Source of the DNA: Mytilus trossulus
Lineage: Eukaryota > Mollusca > Bivalvia > Mytilida > Mytilidae
Reading direction: 5' to 3'
Length of the DNA stretch: 64,000 bases
Assembly (NCBI RefSeq): GCF_036588685.1
Contig: NC_086379.1
Span: 16,787,862-16,851,861, forward strand
Shown here: one piece after another, positions 1-13,600 of the stretch
Layout: each line of letters starts with the position of its first letter
Numbering within the stretch: position 1 is the stretch's first letter
Translations under genes and position numbers: made by a program
Notes under the pieces: model-generated
Told to the model about the DNA's origin: nothing
Database searches by the model: none
What the model saw: the letters and a program-made list of their open reading frames with translations, nothing else

Positions 1-584
1 GGCAGTTTTATCAAATAGTTCGTTTAAATTAATGTTGGCGTTTGTTATTGCATTTCAGTATTTCTGTTGTTCCTTTGTTTTCTTCTTATAGTTGATATGT
101 TTCCTTCGGTTTGAGTTTGTAACCCAGCATTGCTTTCATCCATTCAATTTAGGACTTTTGAACCGCGGTATACTACTGTTGCCTTTATTATTAATCGTGT
201 TTATATGATCTTGTTTTTCATTAGCTTTACTCCAAAAAGAAAGAATAATTATTATAAAATGTCTCAATTTGAGAAGATGGCGATGTTTTTGTTTCAAGAT
301 TGTTTTCTTTTAGTTTCGACGTAAGGTACAAACAAAATGTATCAACCATCGCATATGGCTACATCAGCTCAAACACATCAGACGAATGGATAACAACTGT
401 CATATATCTGACTTTGTACAGGCATTTTCTTATGTAGAAAATGGTGGATTGAACCTGGTTTTATAGCTAGCTAAACCTCTCACTTGTGAACAAAACAAAA
501 ACAGATACAATAGGTAAAAATGTCTAAAATACATTATGTTATGATTTTGATCACTAAAATACATCATGTGTCATGTGATTTCAG
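1..584 (+). other. Intron of the upstream cadherin-like gene, with repeat fragments
   Basis: This is the last intron of the gene whose final exon starts at 585; it ends in a normal acceptor (TTTCAG at 579-584). No coding exon was seen in it. About 60-200 matches a dispersed repeat that recurs near 19090-19260 and, inverted, near 22905-23090. About 350-535 resembles a second repeat seen again near 39720-39900. Confidence 0.55.
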
Positions 585-1184
585 GCAACAGAAGATACTG
601 CTAATGGATTCTCGCAGACTGCAACATTATTGATAAGACTTAGTAATGACTCTTCATACCTTCCCGAAGCTTCTAAGGTTAAGGATGATTCAACCAAGTT
701 AAGATTGATAGCAATAGTCGTTGGTGCTATTTCCTTGGTTATTATAGGAATTCTCATATTCCTTGTGATATTTGTGTATAAACGAACAAAGAAGAAAATG
801 ACTGTTGTTCCTAAGGAACAGTCACCAAACACAACCGTTGAGGACCTAGTATCAGATAGACCGTCAACTGTTGATGAGAAAGTAAATAATTGGAAACAGA
901 CTATAGATCCAATGCAATGGCCGACGGTCACTAGCAGACGACAACAACTTGATCCACTTCATTTGAGGGATGAATCCACCGAAACTGAAGAAAGTAGTAT
1001 AAAGAAGAAAAGACCTAGGAAAAAGAAAAAGAAACTAATGGAAATATTTGATGGAACAAAACAATATGATGGTAAAGCTGATATTGAATTTTATATGGAA
1101 CAAAATAAGAAAAAAATAAAGCGATCAACAAAAAGTAAAAACAAGAGGCCTGAAACTGGACCTTTATTTGTCAAAAGTGACTAA
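585..1184 (+). CDS. Cadherin-like transmembrane protein, last exon (3' part of gene)
   Basis: This exon opens in phase 0 after TTTCAG and reads 199 codons to TAA at 1182-1184. It starts with ATED, the usual end of a cadherin repeat. A short extracellular linker follows, then one strongly hydrophobic helix (starting about LIAIVVGAISLV) and a highly charged cytoplasmic tail. The tail has a polybasic run (KKKRPRKKKKK) directly before a motif reading EIFDGTKQYDGKADIEF, then KIKRSTKSKNK near the end. The last exon of the gene at 7623-21715 starts with the same four residues in the same phase, has nearly the same length (201 codons) and carries the same tail signature, so the two genes are tandem paralogs. 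The ligand and tail partners are unknown; no classical catenin-binding region was recognised. The earlier exons lie left of the window. An AATAAA near 2664 could be a distal polyadenylation signal. Confidence 0.85.
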   Translation, partial: ATEDTANGFSQTATLLIRLSNDSSYLPEASKVKDDSTKLRLIAIVVGAISLVIIGILIFLVIFVYKRTKKKMTVVPKEQSPNTTVEDLVSDRPSTVDEKVNNWKQTIDPMQWPTVTSRRQQLDPLHLRDESTETEESSIKKKRPRKKKKKLMEIFDGTKQYDGKADIEFYMEQNKKKIKRSTKSKNKRPETGPLFVKSD

Positions 1185-4100
1185 GTAATGATATTGATCA
1201 TATATATTTTTAACGCATAATATATATTTTATAAGCTTCTGAAATGTCCAAGTTATAGTATTATTTCAACCATAGAAACATTAATTTGGTAAATGTGTTT
1301 TATTCAATTGGTACAAAAGTCAACGATCATTCGGTTTGTTTTTATGTTGTTTTAGTGTTTGGGTAGGTTTTCCCCCCGAGACAAAGTTTTTTTTCAAACT
1401 TAACAAAAAAAGAAATATTTTTACAATGACATTTAGGCACACATTTCATGTTCCTACTTTTTTGAGCTGTGTACTCACTATTATGCATCTGTTTAGGATC
1501 AACAATATTTCTAATGAGAAAATATGAGGTAAATGAATCCTGGTTCACACATTACATGTTTCGTACAAGGCGTACCCCCCCCCCCCCCCCCCCAAAAAAA
1601 ATACATAGAAGGATGTTATTTCTATTTCAACTTTACATTATGTTATATGCAGATGATGATCTCCCTGCATAATGGTCTTGTATGCTGGTTGTTAATCTAC
1701 CAAATTGAAATCCTGTGTGTATACAGTCATACAAGCTTCGTCCGCAGTCGCCAGTGTGGCATATTTAAGTTGCTTAAATTATATTTTAATTGTTTCTAGA
1801 TTTTATGTTTTGAGAATCTGCTGTCACTTTTCATTTACATTGAGCTTAAATCATTTTTATATATCATCAAATTATATGAGATATTAGTTAGTCACAGATC
1901 ATTTCTACAGTATTAAGATATATTCACTTAAAGTTTTTAACTAGATATATATATATATACTATATTATGCCAAGCAATGCATAGTTCATCTGGTGACTGA
2001 AAAATAACTAACGACACAATTATTTCCTATCATATATTTGACAATGATTAACAGTTTGATGCATATTAGGACAAATGATTTCTGTACAAGTTGAAAATAA
2101 TCATGGGTTGAATTATTTATCTAAATTGGTGCCATTTTCATGTCGAAATTAAATCTACTGTACAGACTCTTTAAAATGTATTTGCCCATGAATATTAATT
2201 TTGAAGTACTTCACAGAACAAATAATATATCTTAACCCCATTTGCATTTTTTTCTTTTGAATAATATGAATTTAATGAACCGATTTACATTCAATATTGC
2301 ATATTAAGCACAAGTATTAAAAAGACAAAAATTGGATTGGAAACAATTGAAATGGCACGAAAACCAACATTAGCGCTAATATGCATCAAACTTCAGAGGA
2401 TATTGGAAAAGAGCAAATACAATCCAAATTATTCACATGACTTTAATTGACTAATTTCCCTATTTTCAGAGTCATCAAATGGACTATACCAGTTGTGATT
2501 GCCAGTATTATGAATGATAATTTCAGTGCATGTTATTGGGAGTGGAAAATTAAGATCTGTTAACCCATAAATGACATTGTTTGTTATTTAATTTTATAAG
2601 ACAAATAATTTAAGGTTTATTTTTATTGCATTTATTGTATTTTTAATTTATTAATGTCTGTAAATAAAACGTATTTTTGTATCTTTTTTCTTTTGAATCG
2701 TTTGTTTTACAGATTAATTTAGAATAGTTTATGTAAATATGTAATACTCCACTAAACAAAAGTATGTCTAAGTTGGTATACAAAACCTGCAAGAACGATT
2801 CACATATGGCAGACATTATTTTTAAAAGAAAACATGAATGCAGATTCTTCTTACATAGTTTTTCCTACGGGATTTTAACATAAAAAATGAAAACAACCAA
2901 AGCATTTTTCTTGATTAACCTTCATTAGGAACGCTCAAAGCCGAATATTTGAAAGTCAATGATGAATAAGGACCGACTACGTTGCAGAGCTATAAACCTA
3001 AAAGGACCTTTTAAAATATCCACATCTATCTGAGGACAAATTTGGCAGATGGAGTTTCATCAGTATAATTTCATAAGAATCTCAGCCACGTGAGTAGCTC
3101 GTTAAACGAGCAAAAATCGTACTATACGTTTCTGACACATTATCTTGAATTATATTTTTATAATGTTTAGTTGAGTAAACGGTCACAATTTTTTGGTGCT
3201 GAGTTTACCAAATAAAGAGGCTGAAAGGGTCCCATTGAAAATTCCGTCTATACATTATGGAAATTTTATGATTTCTCCTTCTATAATTGTAAACGCCAAT
3301 CAAACAGCAACCGAACAACACAAATATCCACAAACATCTATGAAGAAACTTACAAAAATAAATAAATATAATGTGTTTTTATCAAATTTACTGTTTGCAA
3401 AAGTATAAATTATTCTAAATAAAAGGGATGTTCTGGTATCTAACAGAAAACCCTTTCCGTTTTTTGGCACAACTTAAGTATGACAGCATCAGAACAACAA
3501 AAATGACCACAAACATCTAGGAGAAAAATAAATAAGTAGAATGTGTTTTTACATCATGCACGAGAATTCGCATGAACAATTGACCTCGAAATTCATTCTT
3601 TTAATGTGCTCGAATGATGCTTCTCTGTCAATTTTTAGGTTTCTTCCTCTCACAGGGTGGGACGACTTTGTGCAAACTATAATATTGTTTTTGTTTATAG
3701 TCCATGACGTATGAATATCATGTTAAAAGTTGCAAAACCACGAGTTTATTTGACATATACAATTTGAGTCTGGTAAAATATCTTGCCTTAAATATACATG
3801 TAACTGTATGATAAGAGAAGGTTTTACAATTGGTTGTATATTGTCTATTGTGATCTATTTTTCAGATTACTTTATCTCATATCGTCCTGGATATCAATAA
3901 AATATCAATGAACGCAAAGCAAACAATAAATCTACCTGTTATGGCTTCAAATATTCTATAAATCATCGATTATTTAGGAGGGATTTTTGTTTTCGATGAA
4001 TTGTTTGATTCTATATTTCTTGGAAAAAGAAGAGTGAGAAGAAATTGTATTCGAGACGTTTAATGTATGGCTAGTAGATTTTCTTGATAAAAGTAGAATT

Positions 4101-5884
4101 AAATGTCCACAGATGAACAATTGAAAAGAAACAATGGTTCAATCAATATAATTTACTATTAAAAAAAAGGGGGGCAGATACCAATGGGTGATCAAAATGA
4201 AGAGATAATAATATTGCCAAAACGAGGCCAACAGAAAAAAACACGAAAGTCCACAAAAACTACACGAAAAAAACTAGATATTGAAAAATTAGAATTTCAT
4301 TAAAAACTGGAACGAATGTATGTGCTCTGGAAGGGTCAGTATTAATGGTCTACTATTATTATAGTAGTAGCTATTGTCAAGCTAATATTAAACTCCTAGT
4401 TAAATACATAAGTGTTGTTGAGTCAATTTTGAAATTCGCTAATTATGCGTTTATATTATTATAGCGAGCATCAAAATTGTCTCAAACGGCAATATATAAG
4501 TTATATAATATTGATTTGATTAATAATAAAGAATAATACTTAAATCGGGTAAAAATAATTACTAAAAATATTTAACAGGATAACTGACGACACCAATTAA
4601 TCACTAACATCTAACTTTGCAATAAAATGTATAAACAAAAGAAAACAACAACGAACACCACATGGTTTAAATAGTTTGACCTTGAACAAGCACATAATAG
4701 TATTTTTTTCAGATGGCATTTGACGGCTAAGTTATAATTCTAAATGTATGCTATTATTTGTATAACATTTTAAGTGGAAGCCTGAACAAGTCCGTCATAT
4801 CTTAAAGACAGGTTTGTGTAATATCACCATGTTTGATTTTTTCAACTTGTAAAAGACAAATCAATATGAAAAAAACATGATACACTCATGATGACCATAC
4901 GGTGCTGAGCTTTGGCCTAGGTATGTAAAGTTTGAATAAGTTTGGTCTTAAATGTCTAAATTTGTTATGCCATTGTTTTCCCTGATAAACGTTGAACTTG
5001 TTTTATTAGTAATAATTATAGTAAAGTCCCTTCAGATATATATATACATTTCTTAATACTTGTACTTGTATATTTATTACTTTAAACAAACTTTATCTAA
5101 ACGTTTTTGAAACATTTTTACCATTTAATCAAACCATGCCACTTGATGTTATCAGTGTATTGATTTCTTTATCTTTACCGATATTTCATATATCCAGGTA
5201 CGAGTACGGCTAATTTTTACCTATCCTTCTTTAAGACTACGGTTATAGGTATGTTTTTTCCATAGAGATTCAAATACGATAACATTTGCAAAATTCTTAA
5301 TTTGACTTTCTGAATATTTTGTCTATTTTATAATAATTAACTTGACAAAACACGTTATTTCTTCAATTTATTAAAAGTTATCTTCCCGTAACGACGGAAT
5401 CAATGGACAAAATACCTGGGACACGGAACTCTATCTTTTTGGAAGTAGTCGTTATGTTATGTGATAAAATAATACAAATATTTCTATTTAAATAGGATTT
5501 AAGAGAAAGGAAAATTTGTCAAATTGGATAAATGTGTTGGCAATAGTCCCGCGTTCCAATGTTGTCACGTTAACGGTAAACTATAGATTGACAGATTTCA
5601 GGATTGACTATGTTTTGAGTAAAATATGGATAACCTTAAATTGAAGAAGATTTTTTAGTCCATTGATTCAAGTAAGCTTAATTTAAGAAGTTATGTTTTA
5701 ATATGTTTCATTATAGTATTTAGTTGTCTAATATAGATACATTTGTAAGTCTGTTTTATTTATAATTCAGACGTGAAATTTCTTGTCAGGCCGTCTTGAA
5801 GAATTTCCCACGTATATTGATTATAGGTTTATTCGAAAATTAATTTTATCATCGAGGAAAACTTTTAAGGTTTACATAATTTAT
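1185..5884. other. Intergenic region, no gene recognised
   Basis: This AT-rich spacer separates the two cadherin-like genes. It includes a C homopolymer of about 19 bases at 1575-1593 and a weak local duplication (about 3315-3385 against 3491-3555, sharing the sequence around CACAAACATCTA). I saw no splice-flanked coding segment and no tRNA or rRNA. The short open frames here show no protein similarity that I recognise. Confidence 0.5.
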
Positions 5885-6235
5885 ACCTTCGCCTATTTCG
5901 TCATTGTGTTTTTTCGGTCTGTGCGTTCTTTCGTTCGTCAGTCCTTTCGCCTGTCTGCCCCGCTTCATGTAATATTAAGTTTTTGGTCAATGTAATTTTT
6001 GATGAAGTTAAAGTCCATTAATCTTGAAACTAAGTACTATTATGAATTGTTATTTGGATGGAGAGTTGTCACATTTGCACTCACACAACATCCTCCTATA
6101 TCTATGTTCCCTTTAATATGATCTTTTAAATCTTAATGCCAAATAGGAAGTTTGGCCCTAATTTCACAATCCTCTAAACATTGAAAATGTTAGTGCGAGT
6201 GGGGCATCCATGTCCTATGGGCACATTCTTTTATA
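5885..6235 (+). repeat. Dispersed bivalve-type repeat, copy 1
   Basis: The segment runs from a CGTTCGTCAGTCC-like stretch to GTGCGAGTGGGGCATCC and following. About 9690-10010 holds the same order of blocks: GTTCGT tract, CCCGCTTCA, TTTTTGGTCA, GATGAAGTT, GAAACTTA, GTGCGAGTGGGGCATCC. The two copies are clearly homologous but diverged. The small open frames inside are shadows. Confidence 0.7.
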
Positions 6236-7374
6236 TTTTTTCTGTTTCTAAGACTACAAGTCTTCCTTTGATGGTTTTAATCATTCTAAAATGAATTTAA
6301 TTTTATAGCTTGTAAATATCCGCATTTAGGTCTATAAGACATGTTCCCCTTTTGTACACAGAGATTTACGAAGTGGTCATTTCTGTTCTTGAGTCATACT
6401 CGATTGTGTTTTTTGTTTGTTTGTTTGTTAAATGATTCATACATATATAACGTATTCTTAACTTATCAATTTTACCCACGTATCCTTAGTAATCTAATCC
6501 AAAGATGAGAAGGTATTTAACCATAATAACAAAATATTTTCGCTATAGATAACAGATGTCGGGGAAGTATCTAAATATTTAAAGTCTGTATGAAAATTTA
6601 GAGTTATAACTAAAAATGCCATTATTTTCGTATATTAACTATGACTCTTTCTTATGACTTTTTTTTTTTTTCTCTCTTTCATACTTACTCAGAACAGTTA
6701 ATTCTCATTTCGACTATATGTACTTGGGACAGGACAATTAATTTCAATAATTACTTTCGCGTTTGGTCTATGTAATATAAACATACATGGTTGTCTCATT
6801 GGCAATCATACCACATCTTCTTTTTTATATGTACTACAAAAATAAGCATGTAATTGTGTTCAATTCATAGTTCAATACCCACAGCGGTCAATGACAGTAT
6901 ATATTGAAAGATTGTTTTGTCGCCAAGAACCTATGCATTCGACAACATTTTTTTTTATTGTGTCATTATGAGTTTTTATATGATTTTACATTACCAAATA
7001 TTTGCTTGGTAAATAAGATAACAGGTATTAACATTCTATTATCGAATAACTTTTCCAAAGTGAAATTGTACAAACATTTATATCCAACTGATTAAAACTT
7101 TCGTATGTTAGAAACATGTTTAATTAGGTTCAAATTCGATCCCATATATACATTCCAAACGAAACTATAAATTACAAAGTGACAATGCACATATGAAGTG
7201 TTTCGTCATTGTTTATTTGATGTTTTAAAATATATATACGTTTTATTGATTTTTAATTTGTTTTTAAGGATCAGTGTTTCGGTCAGTTTTTATATCATTT
7301 GAGTGATATGCTATGTCTTTGCGTCGAACATTTTTAACTGGATTTCAACTTTTCCCTATTTTTTTCATTTATAA

Positions 7375-7505
7375 AATTGAGAATGGAAATGGGAAATATG
7401 ACAAAGAGACATCAACCCGACCAAACAGTAGATAATAGCCGAAGGCCACCGGTGTGTCTGCATCGCAGCGAGAAAATCCCGCTCCCGGGGGTGGGCCTCA
7501 ACTGG
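7375..7505 (+). repeat. Short dispersed repeat (GAGAATGGAAATGGG family)
   Basis: Begins near GAGAATGGAAATGGGAAATATG and runs through AGCCGAAGGCCACC to GCAGCGAGAAAATCCC and a GC-rich end. Further copies lie at about 13745-13895 and 15735-15860 on this strand, and inverted near 11320-11445, 49160-49415 and 53620-53765. The C-rich end often makes spurious short open frames. Confidence 0.75.
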
Positions 7506-7622
7506 TCCTAACAATTGTGTACATGTTAATTGAAAATGGACATCATTATATCTATTGTATAACTTACTGATCTGTGATCCTTTATTTGCAGGTATTGCAC
7601 ATGGACACATGGTAACGCCAAC

Positions 7623-10600
7623 ATGACTTTACTACTCTGTATCGTATTATCTGGACTAGCTTCTATAGATGTTGGTGGGTAAACGTGAAAATGTTTCACC
7701 TTTTTATTTGTATTGGTACATCACAGGCACTTGTCTTTGTGGTACATGTATCGTATAAGTTTGAAGTGGCGGATTTTTAAGAAAAATGTTCGATATGAAG
7801 ACCCTACATGTTAACAAAATAGGAATGGCATTTATTTTCTTTAAGGGACTCAAACGGAAACCTCTTGATCTGATAATTCATTCTAAAAATAAGTCCTTTA
7901 TTGATTGGGTGTTTCATAGATCTTATAGAGTTAATCCTTATATATATAATACACTTACAGATCCAATGCTTTTCCGTTTTGTAAAGTTGGATGGGTTATA
8001 CAACCAATGTGTCGATGCCACTGAAGATTATCGTCTTTATGACAAACTATGTTTTCTTTTCTGCAAAACTAGCGTATTTTCAGGGGACAAACAATGTTTG
8101 TACTTGTTTTTGTGTTGTCTCGTATGAATGTTGATTGCATCAATTTTGCTGTTATTAGGAAAATTTGAATTCAAGATCTATGTAGAATTATGACCAAACA
8201 AAACAGTAACCCAAAATATATGTGATGAAACATCATTATACACATCTGAGTGTAAAATTATAGTTCTCGTCATCAGTTTCTGTGTATTAAATAAAGACCC
8301 ATTTATCTAATTTTGAGGACCCTTGCGGTTGTTTTCAGTTGTTTTTTTTAAAAATGATTTCTCATCCTAAATACACTTGAAACATTTGTCACTGGACTAA
8401 AAAGCAGATGTAACAATCAATCAAATGATATTTTTCTGTAGTCATGTGTGATTTTTTTAAAAGGGGTTGAAGTTAGCCTTTGACCTTGCGAGATTAAGTA
8501 ATAATATACATCATAAAGAATTAGTTTGATAAATGACTATAGTATTTACATAAATCAATAGCAGTTCTGGAAATGGATGCCTGATATCTTTTAGACAACA
8601 AAAGGATGAATAAAATAGATCACACAATCGTTCCAATATCTTCAACAGCTTAAAGTGGGTTTTTTTTAAAACTAAATGGAAACGTCATGATAACTAAAAA
8701 ATGTTTTTGCATGTTCATCAGATATTTAACCACATGCCTTATCACTGAAACTTATTTGTACTTTATACTAATATGTTTACTTTTAAATGATCGGTTCTCT
8801 TGATTGTTTAAACAAAGAACCATAGAAATCCATATTACAATTTTCCTGTTCTGGATCTTATGGTGGTCAGTTAAAGCCATTTCGCGTTTTCGCCTTTCAT
8901 ATTCTATAGGGCGAAAACGCGTCATCGTGAAGTCAAAAACGCAAAAACGCGAAGTCGAAAACGCGAATTCGAGAAAAGGCGAAGGCGAGGTCGAAAATTT
9001 TCGCGTTTTCGACTTCGCGACTTCGCGTTTTCGCCCTATATAATATGAAAGGCGAAAACGCGAAATGGCCTTCACCTGCCACCATAGAATCTTACTATTC
9101 GATCACTGGTGTGATATGGTATCAGTAATTATCAAAACAAATCAAAGGTACTGTTATGTTTTTCGTTTATTCGTCTATTGGATCTTATTTTTTTCAGTGA
9201 AGAGTTCAAGTTGTAGTGACTCAATTAGTAAACTTCCTTACCAAATAAGACTCAAAGAGACTGAAACGGGTATGTTTGAAAGTTTAGTCACAGCTATAAA
9301 TATCCGAGCATATATAATGTAAGACTTTATAACAGATTAAAACAGTTCGTTTTTAGTAAATACACAATTAAATTACAAAATTTCAATGATGTAGTGAATT
9401 TGTGTCAATGAATTAAAACAGATGCGATGAAAACGTCATTTAGATAGCAACCCAAAGTTAAGCGATCCACGTTTGTTTTGCAATTAATTATGCAGGAAAA
9501 AAGACTTTAAGAAGATATACATATTGATTGTAAGAACCGATCATTTTAAAATGGTGTACGCAAAGAAATAAAATAGAAAGATGTTTATGAAATTAGCAGA
9601 AAGGTTAAGCAACCACTTTATTGGTTAGCAACAAACAAAAACACTATTCATTCATTGTATCGTTTAACTTGTGACACTTTATCATTTGTCTGGGTAGTAT
9701 GTCCGTTCTTGTTATGCCCTACCTACGATAGTAGAGGGTCATTATGTTTCTGGTCTGTGGGTCCATTCGTTCGTCCGTTCGTTCGTATGTTCATCCATCT
9801 GTTCGACCCGCTTCAGGTTAAAGTTTTTGGTCAGGGTAGTTTTGGATGAAGTTGAAGTCCAATCAACTTGAAACTTATTACACATGTTCCCGATGATATG
9901 ATCTTTCTAATTTTAAAGACAAATTTGAGTTTTTACCACAATTTCATGGACCATTGAACATAGAAAATGATAGTGCGAGTGGGGCATCCGTGTACTTGAA
10001 ACACATTCTTGTTTTCTGTTTTATTTCAAAAATGTTTTATTGTACTTTTATTGATACAGGTCTTCAGTTTAATATTAGTTTAAACTCATCGGACAGTTGG
10101 AGTTTGGAAGTTAAACAAATAAATGGTAGAGCTCTTCAAAAACGCCAAAGAGATTATGTACGCACATTTTTCAACCTAACGGAGAATAATGAAACCAACG
10201 TTTTATCGTTTTATGTTGTAAAGGAACTGGACTTGGAGGGTTTTTATAAATATATTACAGTAAGTTTGCAGTCATAACTCTGTAACACAATCTTTGAATA
10301 ATTCATTGCACCAACGCTATTCATTCACTTTTTCAAAAGGTTTATATCATCGGTACAAGGACACCATTCGTGAATATAAATCAACATGCAGAAATCTTAT
10401 ACGTTCATCTATTTCACATCAAATCTTTTATGATAATATTCTTTACAAAGCATAAAAATGTATACATTCACCTCAAAAGCTAACCCAAAGCTTAAAACAG
10501 ACTGATTATGATGGGACATAGTTACGAACTGTTGTCAGGTGATTAGGTATGGCATCGTTTTTTCTATACATATTAGACCGTTGGTTTCTCCTGTTTGAAT

Positions 10601-13600
10601 GGTTTTACACTTAGTCTAGTCATTTTTTAAGCCGTTTATATCTTGCTGTTCGGTGTGAGCCAAGGCTCCGTGTTGAAGACCATACTTTGACCTATAATGG
10701 TTAACTTTATTTCAAAAATTGTGACTTAGATGAAGAGCTGTCTCATTTGCACCACACTTTCTTATATCTAAATTATTAATATAATTTTATTTTGGCTTTA
10801 ATATTGATTCACTTATAGCATCTTTGTATTGGTAATAAACACATTTATGCTAAAACCAGTTGTTGGCATGATACGGGTTATGTACTTTTCATATATTTTA
10901 CGATGGTATGATACTTAACCTTTACCTGAGGGATTGTGCTTGATTTTCATCTGATGAAGACATACTTTTTTAATCAGTTTTATTCAGGTCTGGAGCCGGC
11001 ATGTCAGTAACTGCTAGTAGTCATTTTGCTTAATTAGTTTCTTTAGTTATCTATTCTGACATCGGACTTTAAAACTGAGTTTTACTGTGCGTGTAGCTAA
11101 GTGTTTGTGTTCTACATTGCATTGTTAAAGGTATAAGGGCAGGGTTGAGATCACGCAAAATATGTATAACCCCGCCGCATTGTGTGCCTGTTCAAAGTCA
11201 GGAGCATCTAGACCTTTGTAAGTCTTGTACGATTTCTTTTTAATATTTGAGTTCATTAATATATTTCGGAGTTGAGTTTGGCGTTCATTATTACTGAACT
11301 AGACACTTTTTTGTTAAGAGTTTAGCTGAAGCACGCCTCCGGGTGTGAGAAAATCTCGCAGTGTTGGAGACCAATACGGCTGTTTTCTGCTCTCTAGATG
11401 GGTTGCTGTCTCTTTGACACATTCCCCATTTCCATTCTCAATTAATTATATTCGTCATGTTTGTAGTATATTAAAATGATGTGGTATGGTTGCTTATGAG
11501 ACAACTATTCACTAGAGTTCAAAGTTAGTGGATGTAAGCAATTATAGGCACGACTTTCAAAAAAGAGAACACCCATACTGTATGGTCGGCTATAATAGGC
11601 CATAAAAAGAAAAATATGAAACATTCAAGTATGTCGGTATAAATTTTACAAGAAATAATTTTGCGTTTAGTCAAAGGAGAAATAATGGAAATGTAACAAA
11701 TGTCAGTACCGGTTGTATACTTTTTTATTCTTTCTCTCTTTTCTATTTTCCAGTCAAAGGCAGTAATCATTGTATCGAAATATATTTTAATGTTGAATAT
11801 ATTTTTTTTCAGACACAAATAAGCTCTATACAACTAAATTTCAAGTGTGGAGTATTTGATGAGAGAGAGGTAAATGAAATGTTGCTGATTTTCGTAGAAA
11901 AACAACACAATAGGAAGAATAATCATTGAATACATTGAATTTAAATCACAAATAATAATAAAGATAGTCGGAAATATTATTTAACACTGCCATTTTACTT
12001 TATTATGCCAGATTTTGATTGGTTAATAACAATACGAGGTAGACAATTTTTTACTTACAATTGATTAAGGGGTTCCTTTTTTTATTGTAACCCTCTCACA
12101 CAGTAGAAACTCGACAATTTGAAAATGATTTGCTGTAAAATTTAAAAACCAATGCTAAAATCTACCATTCGACCTTGGACCTTTTTCATAGTCATAAATA
12201 TAAAAACTAACTTGTTACGTTTGCCTGACTTTAACATTTTTATGTACTAGTATATAGTAAGTCATATTAATTTAATTACTTTCACTTTATAATTTAAATG
12301 ACAATAACGACAGAACAATTAAAGAACACATAGCTGAGAGGGAGATTAGCTACCTCTCGAAAAAAAAAACGACATCTATCCTCGAAATTGACTCAGCCAA
12401 AGTTTTCTTGGGATAACAATCTACCTCATAACCCTCTCAACTATGTGTTATTTAAATATAATGCCTTATGTTTTCTGATTTGACCTCCTAAAACCTTTTA
12501 AATTATCAAGGTCAGGTAAAAAATATTTTATAAAAATCATCTCTCATTAATAACTTTTAATTGTTTTTTTTTTCTCTTCAGATAGCAGTTTTAGTTGGTG
12601 CAGTTAATGAATTTGCACCTTATTTCAAGGACAGACCATACACTTATGCTATGACAGAGGTATGAACTTTATTTTGAGCAATACAAATATACGCATATAT
12701 ATTTTGTCAATTGAACACAGTACAACAGCGAAAGAACTTAAACTTGAATTACAACACACACAATATAAAAAAAGAAGATGTGATATGATTGCTAATGAGA
12801 CAACTGTCCACAAGAGACCAAAATGACACAGACATTAACAACTATAGGTTACCGTATGGCCTTCAACAATGAACAAAGCCCATACCACATAGTCAGCTAT
12901 AAAAGGCCCCGATATGACAGTGTAAAACAATTCAAACAAGAAAACTAAGGGCCTAATTATATAAAAAAAAATTAAAGAAAAACAAATATGTAACACATAA
13001 ACAAACGATAACCACTGAATTACAGGCTGCTGACTTGGGAAAGGTACATCGATAAATAATGTTGCGGGGTTAAACATGTAAGCAGGATCCCAACCCTCCC
13101 CTTACCTGGAACAGTGGTATAACAGTAAAACACAAGAACGAACTATAAAAATCAGTTGAAAGTGGCTTAACTCATCAGATGGACAAAAATACAAGTGGAC
13201 GTGGCCGGGTACTTGTAAATCCCGAAAACAAAAAGACACTAGGAACAAAAACTTGTTACACATCAACAACGCTGCTGTGTTCAATGACCTCGACCATTCA
13301 TGATACAAAATTTAGGGTTTTATCATGTTGTGTATCTAGTGGAGACTTTTCACTGTGATATTATGGCTATATGGTAAGTTCACAACGCTCTTTCTAACCA
13401 GTGGCAATGACACTATGCACAACATACGAACAAACTGTAAAACAGTTTGTCCATGTACCTGCAGAAAAAAACATGAAAATGACAACTGGACGGATAGTGG
13501 AAAATTCAAATAACTATACCATAAGCTCTGTTCCCATTGGAAAATTATCTGCTATTTCTCGTACATTCTTTCAAAATGTATAGCCAGTTAAATGACGAAG

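Noticed and set aside
581..931. 116-codon minus-strand frame
   Set aside because: Shadow of the cadherin-like last exon, which has the splice site, membrane helix and paralog support.
7786..8127. 113-codon open frame on the plus strand
   Set aside because: It lies in intron 1 of the cadherin-like gene, has no splice context of its own and no recognisable similarity; the composition looks like chance in AT-rich DNA.
8752..9075. Overlapping open frames on both strands with mirrored protein sequences
   Set aside because: They are the two arms of the foldback MITE read in opposite directions.
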